Shown here in pieces: positions 52,501 through 64,000 of a stretch of DNA of 64,000 nucleotides. Position 1 is the stretch's first letter, and each line of letters opens with the position of its first letter. The notes beneath the pieces were generated by a model. It saw only the letters and a list, made by a program, of their open reading frames with translations, was not told the origin of the DNA and did not search any database. Origin of the DNA: Brachionus plicatilis (Eukaryota; Rotifera; Eurotatoria; Ploima; Brachionidae); assembly GCA_010279815.1 (NCBI GenBank), contig QEOQ01000633.1, forward strand, positions 329,453-393,452. The letters are read 5' to 3'. The position numbers and the translations under genes are program-made.

Positions 52501-54134
52501 TTTATTTAAATTTATTTTTTTCATTTCTTTTTTTATAAACTCTGAAGGAGCATTAGCTCGGTACAGATAAAACAAATAAATAAACAACATGAAACAAAAA
52601 ATGCTTCACTAGATTTTTTCCAAAAAAAAATGGCATCTTGAAGTTTAAGATCAAAAAAATCAGATCAAAAAGTAATTTTTTTATAACTTTTGAATGGTAT
52701 TTATTAAATCCCTCTGCAAAATGCTAAATAATGCAAAAAACATGCTGAATATTAGAATAGGCATTTTCCTGCAAAAACTCTGCAATTTTGCAGGAAAATG
52801 CATGTCATTAAAAGTATTTAATTCAACTGCGAAATTTAATTGCAGAGTTTTTGCAGAGCCTATTCTAATATTCAGCATGTTTTTTGCATTATTTAGCATT
52901 TTGCAGAGAGATTAAATCAAATACCATTCCAAAGTTATAAAAAAATTACTTTTTGATCTGATTTTTTTGATCCTAAACTTCAAGATGCCAAAAAAATAAT
53001 AAGTCAAATAAAATATAATTGTAATTTGAATATTATGTTTAAGTAATTAAACAAATTAATTTTTATTTCTCACTGATTTTGGAGTTAATTTCAATTAAAA
53101 AGATACAAAACATTCTAAGGGTGACGAAGAAAATGGTATTCCAATAATAAAAAAGTACGTGTAAACAAAATGTACTTTGATGAAGGAAAAAACCAATAAT
53201 AATTAAAAATATTTTAAATTTATGTGTTTTTTAAAACTGAATCAAGTATTAATTAAACCAATTTAGATGTTCAATAAACTATAGGCCATTTCTATCATTA
53301 CTGCGTTTTTTTTTATTTCCATCTATTTAAACTTTTTCAATTTTCCTATTAAAGAGTCCAGAGAAATGAGTTTTTAAAAAAAGAGAAAGTATCAAGCTTT
53401 AAAATGAAATTTTAAAATTGTTAAAATTAAAAAAAAATATCGCTTAATATTAAATCTACGGAAACATTATTTTTTTTCTAAATAAAATTCAAAATACCTG
53501 TTGGAATATTTTCAATGACTAGTTGTCTTGAAGATGCGGCAAATGGTGTTGTTTGCACTAGAGGAGAATGAGAAGCTGTTTTTGGTGAGTCTTGTATACT
53601 TTTTAAAACTTCCAATATTCCACCATCGAACAAAACCGAATATTTGTTTTCCAAATCATCAATAAAATCTGATTTAAGCTTTTCTCTAATGTGCTTGCTG
53701 GCGTCAATTGATTTCTTTTTCAAACTATTCAATTTTACCTGATTCAGCTCTTTGTTCGCTATCATGTTATTTCGAACAATATTCACCAGGTTTCTGTGAT
53801 TTTTGCTTATAACGCGGTAATTCTGAGCCAGTATGTTCAAATTTTTGGCCATTAGCGCAACTTTTTTTGACAATAAATCAAAATTGGTGTTTAAAGTGTC
53901 CACTGTTTCCAATTTTTTGGAATAATAGTTCAAAAATTCTTCCATTATCGAGTCTGTTACTGAACTTTTGAGTTTTCTGAGCTCATTTTTGATATTGGTT
54001 CGAATTAAATTGGCCAAAAGAGTGCTGTTTTTGGCCAAAAATTCTCCCGAGTTGCTTAGCATTGAGTCATCTGCTTGTTCCATGGTTGCACTAGCGATCA
54101 GGTTCATTAGTATAACTAGAAGGGAAATATTCAT
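46568..54134 (-). CDS. Secreted fibrinogen-related (FReD) protein with coiled-coil N-terminus
   Basis: Four exons on the minus strand, joined by GT..AG with matching phases: 54134-53498, 47402-47292, 47243-47090, 47030-46568; 454 aa. Residues 1-17 ([17 protein letters not shown]) look like a signal peptide. Residues about 30-170 are charged and helical, a likely oligomerising coiled coil, followed by a Ser/Thr/Pro linker. Exons 2-4 encode a complete fibrinogen C-terminal domain: [32 protein letters not shown], the calcium-site region [13 protein letters not shown] and [17 protein letters not shown]. Family knowledge: such domains are ficolin-like lectins in invertebrate defence, or angiopoietin-like ligands. 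Ligand not readable. Intron 1 is 6.1 kb and full of mobile elements; introns 2 and 3 are 48 and 59 nt. Poly(A) signal AATAAA (minus) near 46472. Convergent with GBA2 copy 2. A farther upstream ATG (54221) is in frame but would hide the signal peptide. Confidence 0.9.
48100..48826 (-). pseudogene. MULE transposase N-terminal/core fragment, split by a hAT MITE
   Basis: The minus frame starts at ATG (48826) and reads ..[20 protein letters not shown] then [11 protein letters not shown], resembling the FLYWCH-like entry of MULE transposases. It is cut by the hAT MITE at 48293-48561. Beyond it, at about 48180-48115, [20 protein letters not shown] matches the MULE core segment around the FHPFG motif. 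Stops follow. It lies in intron 1 of the fibrinogen-domain gene, same strand. Confidence 0.6.
48293..48561. mobile_element. hAT MITE, CAGAGTTGTTTAAAAGTC family, second copy
   Basis: Same ends as the element at 45651. Flanked by CATATTTG (48285-48292) and CATATTTA (48562-48569), an 8-bp duplication with one mismatch. It interrupts the MULE fragment, so it is the younger insertion, and gives the full-length interior that is masked by N in the other copy. Confidence 0.88.
48948..49459. mobile_element. GGCA/TGCC MITE, GGCAACTTGAAGTTCATGATC type
   Basis: Ends GGCAACTTGAAGTTCATGAT.. and ..ATGAACTTCAATTTGCC; perfect 9-bp target duplication TTAAATACT (48939-48947 and 49460-49468). Non-coding. In intron 1 of the fibrinogen-domain gene. 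Confidence 0.9.
49771..50310. mobile_element. GGCA/TGCC foldback MITE, GGCAATGTGAAAT subfamily, with an inserted block
   Basis: Same family as 38708-39057 (TACAATATTGTACAAATTTG-like and AACTCTGCAATTTT blocks). Perfect 8-bp target duplication TAAAATAA (49763-49770 and 50311-50318). The right arm is interrupted by about 220 bp at 50029-50248 that has no counterpart in the other copy and no recognised ends. Confidence 0.88.
50510..50880 (-). pseudogene. LINE ORF2 C-terminal scrap
   Basis: Minus-strand text [16 protein letters not shown] then [16 protein letters not shown] matches the RRERGDLI..W..RGH..L tail of LINE ORF2. Only about 60 residues are readable; stops on both sides. Confidence 0.6.
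50881..52540. other. Rest of intron 1 of the fibrinogen-domain gene, nothing recognised
   Basis: AT-rich. No frame with protein-like composition and no clear terminal repeats. The stretch 51430-51560 is slightly richer in GC but gives no recognisable translation. Confidence 0.4.
52541..52595 (+). repeat. LINE 3' tail (TCTGAAGGAGC..GCTCG family)
   Basis: ACTCTGAAGGAGCATTAGCT and the following AAACAAATAAATAAAC tail match, on the other strand, the 3' end of the LINE at 62085. Extreme 5' truncation. Confidence 0.55.
52632..52989. mobile_element. GGCA/TGCC foldback MITE, GGCATCTTGAAGTTTAAGATC type
   Basis: Same family as 4111-4311 but with a longer palindrome (AACATGCTGAATATTAGAAT and its inverse, AACTCTGCAATTTTGCAGG). 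Perfect 8-bp target duplication AAAAAAAT (52624-52631 and 52990-52997). In intron 1 of the fibrinogen-domain gene. Confidence 0.9.
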
Positions 54135-54221
54135 TTTTCCGATAATTTCTAAATTGAAAACTAAAATACAGAGTTCAATCTGAAGATGTAAGAAAATATA
54201 AATGTGAAGTATTTCAATCAA

Positions 54222-57200
54222 ATTAAAAGGTAAACTATCAATATTTTGTTTGCAAAAATAATTTAATTTACACTTAAGGAAAATACTAGAGGAAATTTGT
54301 CAATAAAAATAATTGATTTTATATTTTCAATTGAATAAAAATAATTTTTAAAGATAGGCTAGCATGAAGCTTAGACTAGTCGAGTATAGTTTTACTATCT
54401 AAAATAATTTATTCGAACTATTAGAGCGAAACAATTTACTTGACGAATGGTGCACGAATTATGGACAGCTCTCGAGAATCGAAAGTCAAGCGGATTTTAC
54501 TTAAGTGTTGGTAGAAATTAATTTTTCTAATTTTGAAAATTTAATTTTATTAAAAATATCAAATTTGAATTTGTCTAAAATTTTTTTACTTTTTGATCAT
54601 GGATAATATGCGCTTTGAAAATTATTTTAGTTTTTTAAATATTTACATTTATTCACACCAGAAAATTAATTAACCTTGAAAATAAAAAAAGAAAATGTCG
54701 TCTATTTAAAATTATTAAAAAGCGAATTTCATATCATTTTTTACAAATTATATTTTACAAAAAAATTTTATTTATTTAAAATAATTAAATAGTTTTTATG
54801 AATGAATTAGAATGGTAAAGTTTTAATTTGTTCTTCAAAAAAAAATCTAAAAAAAATTAATTTTCTAAATTTATTTTGTTACACTCAGGTGTAAAATAAT
54901 AGATAATGTTTGGCAAAAAAAAGAACAAAAATTAAAAATTTATTTCTTAAAGTCGAAAATTATTTCTGTTAATTGTGTCAGCTGAAACTTTTGAAAATAT
55001 TCTGCAATTAAATTTTTATCTTCGAAAATGTTTTTCATTAAAATATTCATTTGAATATTGAAACTTTCTTTTTTACTTTATTTTTATATTATTATTTATA
55101 AATTCTCATACTAATAAAATAGTTTTTGTTTATTTAGTTTTTACAACTCAATTGAAATTTGTCCCAGACTCACTTTTTTGACCAAGAATCCTTTTTTGAT
55201 GACAAAAAAGATAATATTAATCTTAAAGTAAATTCAGATATGTTGAAAAAATGCCCCAAAGAGGAAGTATTTTAAAATGATTTTAACTTTGCTAATTATT
55301 GAAAATATATAAAAATATTTTTGTACTAAAGATTCTAATTTTGAGTTGAATTTTAGATGGAGTACTTACATTCGCATTAATTAGGTGTTATTATAAAAAA
55401 ACTGACATAAAATCATCAACATTCAGTGTTAATTTTTTTTAATTTTAATTTGAAAAATTTAATATTTAACAATTTTTTGTATAAAAATAGAAAAATTCAG
55501 ATTATTTTTTAATTTATTAAAAAAAATTTAAATTTTTTATTTATTAAATTGGTAAATTTTTTGCAGAGAAATGCTTTGTGGATATTTTGCTTTTAAAAAA
55601 ATTAAAAAGTTTCTCTTTATTTTTATAGGACCAAATTCTGTAAATACATATCTTTACTTGACTTAATTTCGAAAGATAACTAAATGGCTATCTTTGACTA
55701 ATTTTTCAATTATCTTTGACCTAAATTATGATCCAACATTCTAATCCTGATTCAAAGACAAAAAAATATAAAATACACCATTTTTGGGACATATTAGAAA
55801 TATGACATTTTTTGTTGTTTTTTGTATTTATCTTTTTTTAGGAAATACAGAAAAATATTGCATTATAGCTCATATTTATCTAAATTTCCAAATAGAAAAT
55901 TTTTAAATTCATAATTGATTATGTAAAAACTTTCGGGGTTTATTTGGGCCAGAGATGGGTAAAACATAAATGGTCATGTGTGTATTGAAATTTTTTTTTT
56001 TAACATTCGAAAACAGGACAGAATAATTAAGAGTTAACAAAATCAAAATCAAAATCAAAAATTTTTTTAAAAAAATTTTTGATTGATTTTTTATTAAAAA
56101 ATTTAATGCTTATCTTTCTGCAAAATATTTGGAACGCAGAATTTTTCATTTAAATTAAAAATGAAAATCTGTTTCTGTATTCAATTTTAAAATCTAAAAA
56201 ATTTAAATCAATTTTTTTTGAAAATAATTTTTAACAAAAAAGATCATGAATTTCCATTCTTTACTTGAAAAATTTAAAAAGAGATATAAAAATTGTATTC
56301 AAATATTGTCACCGGACTTCCTATTTTAACAAGTCTCAGTAATGGTATTACTTAAGATTTTTATAATTTAACTAAATACATTAACAAGATGAATTACCAA
56401 GTGAATTTTTTTATACTTGCTTTAAAATCATTCCTAATCCATTAATAAGAATAAATTGGAACAAAATTTTTTTATTTAATTATTTAAGTTTCTGAAATTG
56501 AAGTCAATAGAAAATTTCCTGAAATTTGCTCCCATTTTTTAATACCATTATTCTGAAAAGAGTAACTTATTCGCAACCTTTTTTTAAGGAGCATTTGTTC
56601 TGTAATTCTTAGGTTTCTACCGTTGATGAAAGAAGATTTTTTTAAATTAATAAATTTTTCTTTTTAATTATAAAATCCAGTTAAATATTATTTTTTATCA
56701 GAAGATTCAAATTAAAAATTTAATGTTATAATTAGAAAAAATTTTCTTTATGAAAAAAAATTTATATTTTTTTCAGACTCACAAGTAATTCCTGATGACT
56801 ATCCTTTATTTATTTAATTAAATCGAAAAATTGAATTAGTTAAAAAAATTTTTAAAACTAAAATAATTTTTTTTTGTCTTATTTAAATAGAATTCAGATT
56901 TTGATTTTGATTTAATTATTTATCATGCTAAAGTCAATTGAATAGTGTTTCGCTGAATCAATAAGTTCAAGATTGTTACAATCGAAACAACACTCTATCA
57001 TGAAAATAAAGAATTCTAGTTCATATTTCATTCACTCTATCAGAAATTTTATGATCTTTCCTTAAATATTTATTAGCTAAAATCAATTTAAATACTCATT
57101 AATTTTTACATTAAAATAAATTTTAATGAAAGTGTTAAATTTTTTTATTACTTGCAAAAACAACAAAATTGATCACCAAACTCTAAAAGTTCTTTAAAAT

Positions 57201-60200
57201 TTAAATAACACTTAAATTGAATTAACAAGTGAAAGAATAAAAAAACAAAATCTTTATAGCAAAAAATAATTTGTTTTTTCCTGTTGACTTTATTATCTAT
57301 TGTCTAATATTTAGCTTAATCTATAAATATTAAATCAAATAAAGCCCGAAATTTTGCCAAACAAACTTTTTTTTTTTTTTGAAAAAAATCTAGTTTATTG
57401 TAGCCATAGTGGCCATTTGAGTTGTATAATTTAAATTTTATTAAATTTAGATCACCTTCATAATAGCAGAAAAAGCTTGCTGAGATATTTTGCATTTGAC
57501 GCTGTGTGACGTATCCTAAACAAGCTTTGTGTCACTGAGACCATGGATATTCTGTTTTCAAAATCTAAATTCTAATTAAATTTTCTCGACTTATTTAAAA
57601 AGCTTAGATTTCAAAATTCATCAAGTGTCCTACATAGTTACTTTTTTTCAAAAATAAATTGATAATTAAATTAACTTTTCTTTCGATTCTATAGAAACCT
57701 AAACGGTTTGTTAATAATTAAAATAGCCGAGCTCATATTGAATAGATCAGTCTAATAATTAAGAGCATCGTTAGCCGATATGTGTAATTATATAAATCTG
57801 ACCAGATTCTAAAGTTTTGCTTACTTAACTTTTATTCTCTTTATTCCGAGCCGGTCTCGGACGCACGTTTTATTCTAAAAAGCGTAAAAAATTTTAATTA
57901 TTTTCCTAGATTTCTCATTAGGGTTCAATAAAATTTCCAAATAACACTTAGCCCATGCTGATTTCAAATAGCTGTGCACGGTCTATGGCAAAGAGCATCG
58001 ATTAAAAATCAATAAAAATAAAAATAAAATTTGTCTATCTATGATGATTGATATTTTTAAATAAAACAACTTTAAATAAAAAATAATATTTATTTATTTT
58101 TTTTCTCTTGTTTACAGTGTCCATTTCGAAATGTTGTTGATCAGAGAAATCTTAATTAAATTTGCCAGATCAAACAAAAAGAAGCCTTGTTCGACTCAAC
58201 GAACAAGTTAGTTTCACTTGAGAGAGTTCTACTTGCCCAAGGAAAATGATTAATCATAAATCAATTTTGTCAATGCGTAATACTCTACAACTTCCGGTTA
58301 AATAGATAAACAAAATTGGATTTTTTTTTTAGAAAATTTGATTAAAAATTAGCTGAACTTGGCTTTTTTTGATTTCGGTTTAAAAGAAATTCTCTCTTTT
58401 TTAATTAATTTAACAAAGACTGTGAAAATATGCCGAGATAAGGGTAAATTTGGCAACTTTTTTTTTCACACAGATTTTTGACTCTTATGATTTAGAAAAA
58501 ATAAATGGGATAATATTATTTATGATATGATTGATTCATTTTTGAAGACTTGACTTTTTTATCATTCTTTCTTTCAAAGATTTAATTGTGCGCAAGTTGG
58601 CAAGAAAATCTAAGTTTTAGATTAAAAATTTTAAAATTATTATTAAATAAATAAATGTTCAAAAAAAAATAGAAAAATTTGCTAACATTAATTTTAAAAA
58701 TTAAAAGTGGCTATCTTATTAGTAAATTATATGACTTCATATGATCTAAGCAAATTTTAAATTTCAATCTTTTTTAATTTTTGAGACAAAATTTAAAAAA
58801 AAATATCTAAACGAAAAAAAAACTTGCGCTTCCAATTAATTACGAATGACGAAAAATTTATTTTTAAATTATTTTTTTAATTGAAAAAATTAAATTTTAT
58901 ATAAAATTAAAAAAAAAATATTTTTAATTGCCGAATAAAAGCAGCATAAAAAATAAACCATTTCAAGATTGATTAAAGAGATGCCTAAAATGGATTCAAA
59001 AACTTCTGATAAAATTTAACCCCAGTTAATACTACTATTTTTTATATTGATTAATAAAAAATTACATCTATTTACTGATTCTAATTATTTATTTTGCATA
59101 GTTAACCTCTTGGGCTATCCCAAATAATCAAATAAAATTAAATAATTAATTTAATATGAATTAATTTTTGATTCAGACTAAAAAGAGGTGTATATTCGAA
59201 AATTAAAAACAAAAAAATAAAATAAAATTTAAATCCTTTGAAAAATTATCTTTTTTAAAACAGGAAGCAATAAAAAAAATTAATTTTTTTTGGTCTGTCA
59301 GATTTAAGAGTGCATACAGTCCTAAGAAAAAATTAAAGTATCTTTCCTTTTTAATTTATATTTTATAAAATGGAAAACAAAAAAACATCTATTCTCTTCT
59401 TTCCTTTCTTTTTGATCAGACATTTAAAATTTTTTTAATTTTTAAATCTTAAGTAAAAAAATAATGTATTTATCCCTCACTATTTTTTAATTTTAATTTT
59501 TTATTTAATTAATGAATTTTTAAAAATATCAAATTTTATTGCAGCAAAATTTCCACTTTGTTTTTCTCCATGTTTTATGGAAGCCTCAATTCTAAGAAAC
59601 ACGGTTCTTAATAAAAAGTTTCAACATGGTAAATAGCTCTATGAAATTCGGAATCAAAATATAAAACTATTAGTTAAAGGTATTTATTTTTTGAAGCTTA
59701 ATTGTGGAATAGGATTTTGTAGGGAATCGTTATGTATTCAAATGAATCCCATATGTGATATACAGAAGCATCTAAATGGGTTAACGAGGCATTGATTGCA
59801 TAAGCTATTTAAACAAAATTTCATTATCTAGAGTTATAACAAATGCAAGATTGTTATCCCAGTTCTTTAGGCTATATTGACAGGCTACTAGTTTAGCTCT
59901 TTTTTTTCATAATTTATCAAGCGTTCGTAATACCAAGTTGTCTGGGTTCCACAAGATTGACTATTCTTATGACTCGAATCCAATTTCAAAGCATTTTTAC
60001 ATTTTAGGTCAATTCTAACGGACCCATGCGGCTAAATGTTTAAATTTACTGATGCGAACTCAATTCTTAACAATATTGGACATATTAATTTTTAATCGCT
60101 TCAATACATAGCATTCAATTAAATATCAAAAAAATAATTTGAAATTTTTGCTAAATATAATTAAAAAATTGAAAAAATTTATTTTGATTGTTTGAAAATA

Positions 60201-60398
60201 GTTTTTAATAATAATTGCAATATGTTCAAAAAAAAACAATTTTCTGCAAATAATTAACAATTTTTGAGGGTTTTATTGAAGTTTATGATCATGTTTAAGG
60301 AGTAATTTGTTAACCAGGTTATAAAATGTTGTAAATCTAAATGATAACTAACTTATTAAGACTTTTACAAAACATAAAAATTTATGATTGATTTTTAT
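54222..60398. other. Large AT-rich intergenic region, no gene recognised
   Basis: About 6.2 kb upstream of the fibrinogen-domain gene. All frames are short and low-complexity. At 58130 an ATG opens a 26-codon frame after a TTTACAG acceptor-like site; too little to call an exon. The stretch 59540-60020 is less AT-rich and may be a degraded coding relic, but I could not assign it. Confidence 0.45.
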
Positions 60399-61441
60399 AT
60401 TATTATTATTAAAAAAATAATTTAGGAAAAGTTTTTTCCAGGGCAGTTCCGAATGGCAGAGCCTTCTTTTCAGCCCACATGGTTGCAATATGATTAAGAT
60501 ATGTATTAATTATATGTGTATAATTTTATTTTTTTAATATAAAATAAAATTGTTAAATTAAATTTTTGCTAAGAGTTTGACGTGTTAATGATTGAATCAA
60601 AGGGTGTTTTGTACTTTAAATTGTTTCTGGAGAAGTTTTGAAGCAGAAAGTCCTGGATCTCCTGAGCTATTATTTCATGGCTTTGCCTTGTGGTGATAAA
60701 TTTAGAAAAAAGCTTGTTGGCTCTGTAATCAATCAAGTCGATTCTTAGCTCTTTGTGGATTGTTTTGATACTTGTCTTTAGTGGAAAATACTTTATGATT
60801 CGCAAGACTCGATTTTGCATTTTTTGCATTTCGGCTCTTATGTTCTGAGTGTCTGACTGAAGTATTATAAAACAGTAGTCGAATAATGATCGTATGAGCG
60901 ACATGTATAAAATTCTGTTGATTTTAAAAGATGATCTCCATCTAAAACTTTTAATTTTCCTGATTAGGTTTATTTTGGAAATTTGTTTTGAATTGATAAT
61001 TTTCAAATGTTCTTTGTAGTTGATTTTGGGATCTAGTTTAATACCAAGGAATGTTGGATTTGGGTCAAGAGGAACATGTGAGTTCCCAATTTTTATTTTC
61101 ATTCCATATCTTTTCTCATAATTTATTCGAAGTCCAGCTTTGGTAAATGTTGTGGAGCAAGTTTTTTTTTCGTTAATTTTAAATCCACATTTTTTGCAGT
61201 ACTCAATGATTCTATTCACTGCCTTTTGAAGAATTATTTGAATTTCCCTTTTACTGTTCCTGGATACCCAGATACAGAGGTCATCTGCGAACAAGGCTAT
61301 TTTTACATAGGGAGGAATGCTATTAGCTATATCGCTAAAAAACAGAATGAAAATGGTATGGGATAGGCAACTTCCCTGAGGGACTCCACATTTAATAGAC
61401 TTATCTTTTGAAGTCTGGCCATTATAGCTGACTCTGAAAGA
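60399..61441 (-). mobile_element. 5'-truncated LINE with RT palm (FADD)
   Basis: A perfect 15-bp target duplication ATGATTGATTTTTAT flanks it (60384-60398 and 61442-61456). The minus strand is open from about 61440 to 60569: KCGVPQGSCLSHTIFILFF, then ALFADDLCIWVSRN (polymerase site), FLGIKLDPKINYKEHL and RIIKYFPLKTSIKTIH. About 290 codons without a stop, so this is a young copy. The 3' end is an (AAT)n tract. The family is not CR1-like in its tail; a Jockey/I-group element is likely. Confidence 0.92.
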
Positions 61442-62084
61442 ATGATTGATTTTTATGCTTTAAATTTAAAAATATTCAAAGATATTCTGCTAATGAATCC
61501 TAAAAAAATATTTTGATTTTTTTTCTAAGATGATTATCATGATCTCATATTGGATTTTTATTTAAAAAAAAATTTAAAGAAGCAAGAAATTATTTTTATT
61601 TTTTTGGTTGTAAAAATTAAGGGTACGTTTATTTTCACACGAGTTATTTGAAAATAAAAAAAAAAATGAATTGAAAATTACGTAAATTATGTGTATGTTT
61701 AAGAAAAAATTTTATTTAATTTCAGGTTAAAGAAATTAAGATTAAAAAAAATTAAAAGAAAAAAAGCCATTTTAAAGATTATTAAATTAGAACAATCATT
61801 ATATTTCCAAATGTTGTCGCGTAACTACATTTTAAATGCTAAATTAGTTACATTCGCCGCATGTAATTGACTTATCAGCACAAATTTTACAAAAAATTTT
61901 ACAAATATTTAAATTTTTAAAAAAAGAACTTGTCCTCAATTAGCACCAAAAACGACGCATTTAAAATGGTTGTATTTTTAATCACCAGTTTCTTTGATCT
62001 TAGAACTAGTGATAGTTGTAAATATTGTAAATGATTAAAGAGACTCAGGGTTTTCTTTAAATTTTGTTTGTTTCAAGTTTATTA

Positions 62085-62767
62085 TTATTATTTATTATTT
62101 ATTTGTTTTTCTGTTCGAGCATACGCTCCTTCAGATAAAAAAAAATAAAATAAAATAAGATAAAATAAAATAATTAAAACAGTTTAAAAAACTTTAAAAT
62201 TTAAAGTAAGTTATTTTTCATTTATGAATGAAAGGACGAGATACAAAAATAATGATTAAAGAGCTGGGAGAAAAAAGAAAAAAAAACAAAAAATATAGAT
62301 AAGATCTTAAGAGTCAGAAAATTTTTGTATAATTAGGTAGCAGCTACATAGAGGAGTGGGATTCGTAATAAATCTAGAATCGAAGCCTCTTTGATACTCC
62401 GAAACAAGTCTTTTAGTCAATGAAACTGAATAATCAAGAGCATTACGAAGGTAATTTTCTAAGAGATTGCTTATTCTGTGGTCAATCATACTGATATTCA
62501 ATTTATTTTCTGCTTCATAGAATAATGATTCAGAGGAGGTTCTGAGAGGAAGTTTTGGAATGCATCTAACAGCAGTATTTTGAATAACTTGTAACTTTTG
62601 TAAACCTGATTCGGAGAATGAGTTAAGACATGGAAAATTATAATCCAGAATTGAGTTAATAAGTTCCTTATAAAGACTAGCTAGTGTATTGTGGTTGAGC
62701 TTCCAATTTTTTGAAGACAAAATTTTTATTATATTGAGTCTATTCATGCATTTAGTCATTACTTCTT
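62085..62767 (-). mobile_element. 5'-truncated LINE ORF2 C-terminus
   Basis: Minus-strand frame 62759-62307 (150 aa): MTKCMNRLNIIKILSSKNWK.., LNHNTLASLYKELINSILDY, LQVIQNTAVRCIPKLPLRTS, typical ORF2 text after the RT domain. The 3' part has the GAAGGAGCGTATGCTCGAAC tail and an (ATA)n-like end. AAGTTTAT occurs at both borders and may be a short target duplication. Intact frame, hence rather recent. Confidence 0.85.
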
Positions 62768-62970
62768 TAAGTTTATCATAAAAATAATTTTTTTATAGAC
62801 TTCAATTTTTTTCAATTATCAATTATCATTAATTTATGAGAGAATAAATAGAAATTAGTAAAGGTAAGAGGAAAAAAAATTATTTTCAGGTAAAATATGT
62901 GAAATTATATTGTTTATTTTCAGATAACTTACGTGAAAATAAGTTAACTCAATAATTGAACATTGATTAA

Positions 62971-63452
62971 TATGGTGTATTTTTTCGTCTTTTAATAAAA
63001 ATTTTCATTTAATTTTGAAAAAGAATGTAAAAAGTTCGATGTTTCAAATTATTTTTTAAAAAAATTAAACGGAAGTTACTTTTGCAATCTTATCACATTG
63101 AAATTAAATAGATTAAAGCAAAACAACATCTATCAAAAAAGCGAAAAAAAAGATTTGGTAAATAAAATAATGGCAGTTTTTTTTTTAAATGTAAAAAGGA
63201 TGTTTAATAAAAATCAAATGAGATAAGATGGATGTATCAAAAAAAAAATCTGCCTTTTATGGTGAATTTGGTATATCGCAGCAGATTATGTTTTTAAATG
63301 TGTTTTTTTCAAAGGATACCATGTAATTAATGTTAGACTATTTTGATTAACAAGCAAATTAGACAAAATGTTTATCTTTTTTAAAGAAATTAATTTTACA
63401 TTCTTTTTTCAAAATTGTATGAAAATTTTTATTAACGAAAAAATACACCATA
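62971..63452. mobile_element. Inverted-repeat element, TGGTGTATTTTTTCGT family
   Basis: The left end TATGGTGTATTTTTTCGTCT and right end ..ACGAAAAAATACACCATA are inverted over about 35 bp and bordered by TA, which would fit a Tc1/mariner-type MITE. The inner left arm continues AATGTAAAAAGTTCGATGTT. The split copy at 45-1400 belongs to the same family. Non-coding. Confidence 0.7.
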
Positions 63453-64000
63453 TCTTTGTTAATTTTAGAATAATGTCATTTTTAAGAAAAGAAAATTATG
63501 ATAGGGACTGGGTCTGCCTAAATTAAATCATTGTAGGACCTTTTTCGGACTATGGAAATAAAATAATTTATTAATTCATTAATTAATGGATTTTTATTAG
63601 AAAGCAAATCGTTTACATTAAATTATTTATTTGTTTATCTTTACTGTAATAAAGCTGTTTCAGAATAAAATATAAAAAAAATGAAAATAAAATTAAATTA
63701 AACCAAAAAAAAAATATATATATAAGTTAAAAATTAGAAGAAATTTATGTAATCTATATAATATAATTTTTTTTCATGATACCAAAAAAAAGATTCAATT
63801 AGAAACTCGAGAGGCTTTATGAAGTTAAATTAAAAAAATTCTTGCTTTAATCAGTCGCAATTTTTGGTTTCATTTATTAATTAGTGAAAACAGTCTTGAT
63901 CTTTTAGCACTGCAACTAAAATATAAATGATAACTTAAAAATATTGACTTAAAAATACTTTTTAGAAGCTTCAGCTGTTAAAATTTGATTTCAATGTTAT
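63453..64000. other. AT-rich window end, nothing recognised
   Basis: No gene, repeat end or RNA seen. TATATATATA and poly(A/T) runs near 63712-63725. Confidence 0.4.

Noticed and set aside
52681..52915. Two opposing frames of about 72 aa with similar sequence
   Set aside because: Both arise from the palindromic arms of the foldback MITE at 52632-52989.
58130..58210. ATG with a 26-codon frame following an acceptor-like TTTACAG
   Set aside because: Too short, no partner exons found and no recognisable protein.

Overview
The window looks like nuclear DNA of a small invertebrate animal. It is very AT-rich. The spliced genes have short GT..AG introns (about 48-67 nt) unless transposons have inflated them, and the families present are metazoan: GBA2 glucosylceramidase, heparan-sulfate 6-O-sulfotransferase, GT10 fucosyltransferase and a secreted fibrinogen-related protein. 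Base composition, tiny introns, LRR genes with a charged N-terminal module and the dense MULE, Tc1, hAT and LINE debris make a monogonont rotifer (Brachionus-like) my best guess. That is an inference; no rRNA or mitochondrial marker is present to settle it.

Layout. 1-1400: a foldback element inside another repeat. 1522-2868 (+): intact GT10 fucosyltransferase. 2900-10500: no host gene, but several MITEs with clean target-site duplications and a truncated Tc1 element whose transposase remnant carries a probable 60-nt intron. 10580-11581 (+): HS6ST-like sulfotransferase. 11889-15778: decayed Ty3/gypsy LTR element with RT-RNase H but no recognisable integrase core. 16297-17600: MULE transposase remnant. 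17716-18829: hAT element. 19689-21470 (+): coiled N-terminal module plus a long leucine-rich-repeat ORF. 21690-23161: nested repeats. 24408-46299 (+): two tandem GBA2 genes, 204 bp apart, with transposon-filled introns. 46568-54134 (-): four-exon secreted fibrinogen-domain protein, convergent with the second GBA2. 54200-64000: no host gene found, but two 5'-truncated LINEs and a foldback.

The host genes share a glycan theme: one enzyme adds fucose, one sulfates glycosaminoglycans, two hydrolyse glucosylceramide, and one is a predicted glycan-binding lectin. Nothing in the sequence shows co-regulation, so this may be chance.

The most notable signals are: (1) the GBA2 pair, where two blocks of about 640 and 490 bp are almost identical while the rest is strongly diverged, which looks like gene conversion; (2) different intron sets in the two GBA2 copies; (3) a group of inverted-repeat elements, most starting GGCA and ending TGCC, with 8-9 bp target duplications; (4) an intron in a Tc1 transposase whose removal gives exactly D34E spacing; (5) a four-layer nested insertion stack in the last intron of the second GBA2 gene. 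There is one assembly gap (97 N) at 45711-45807.
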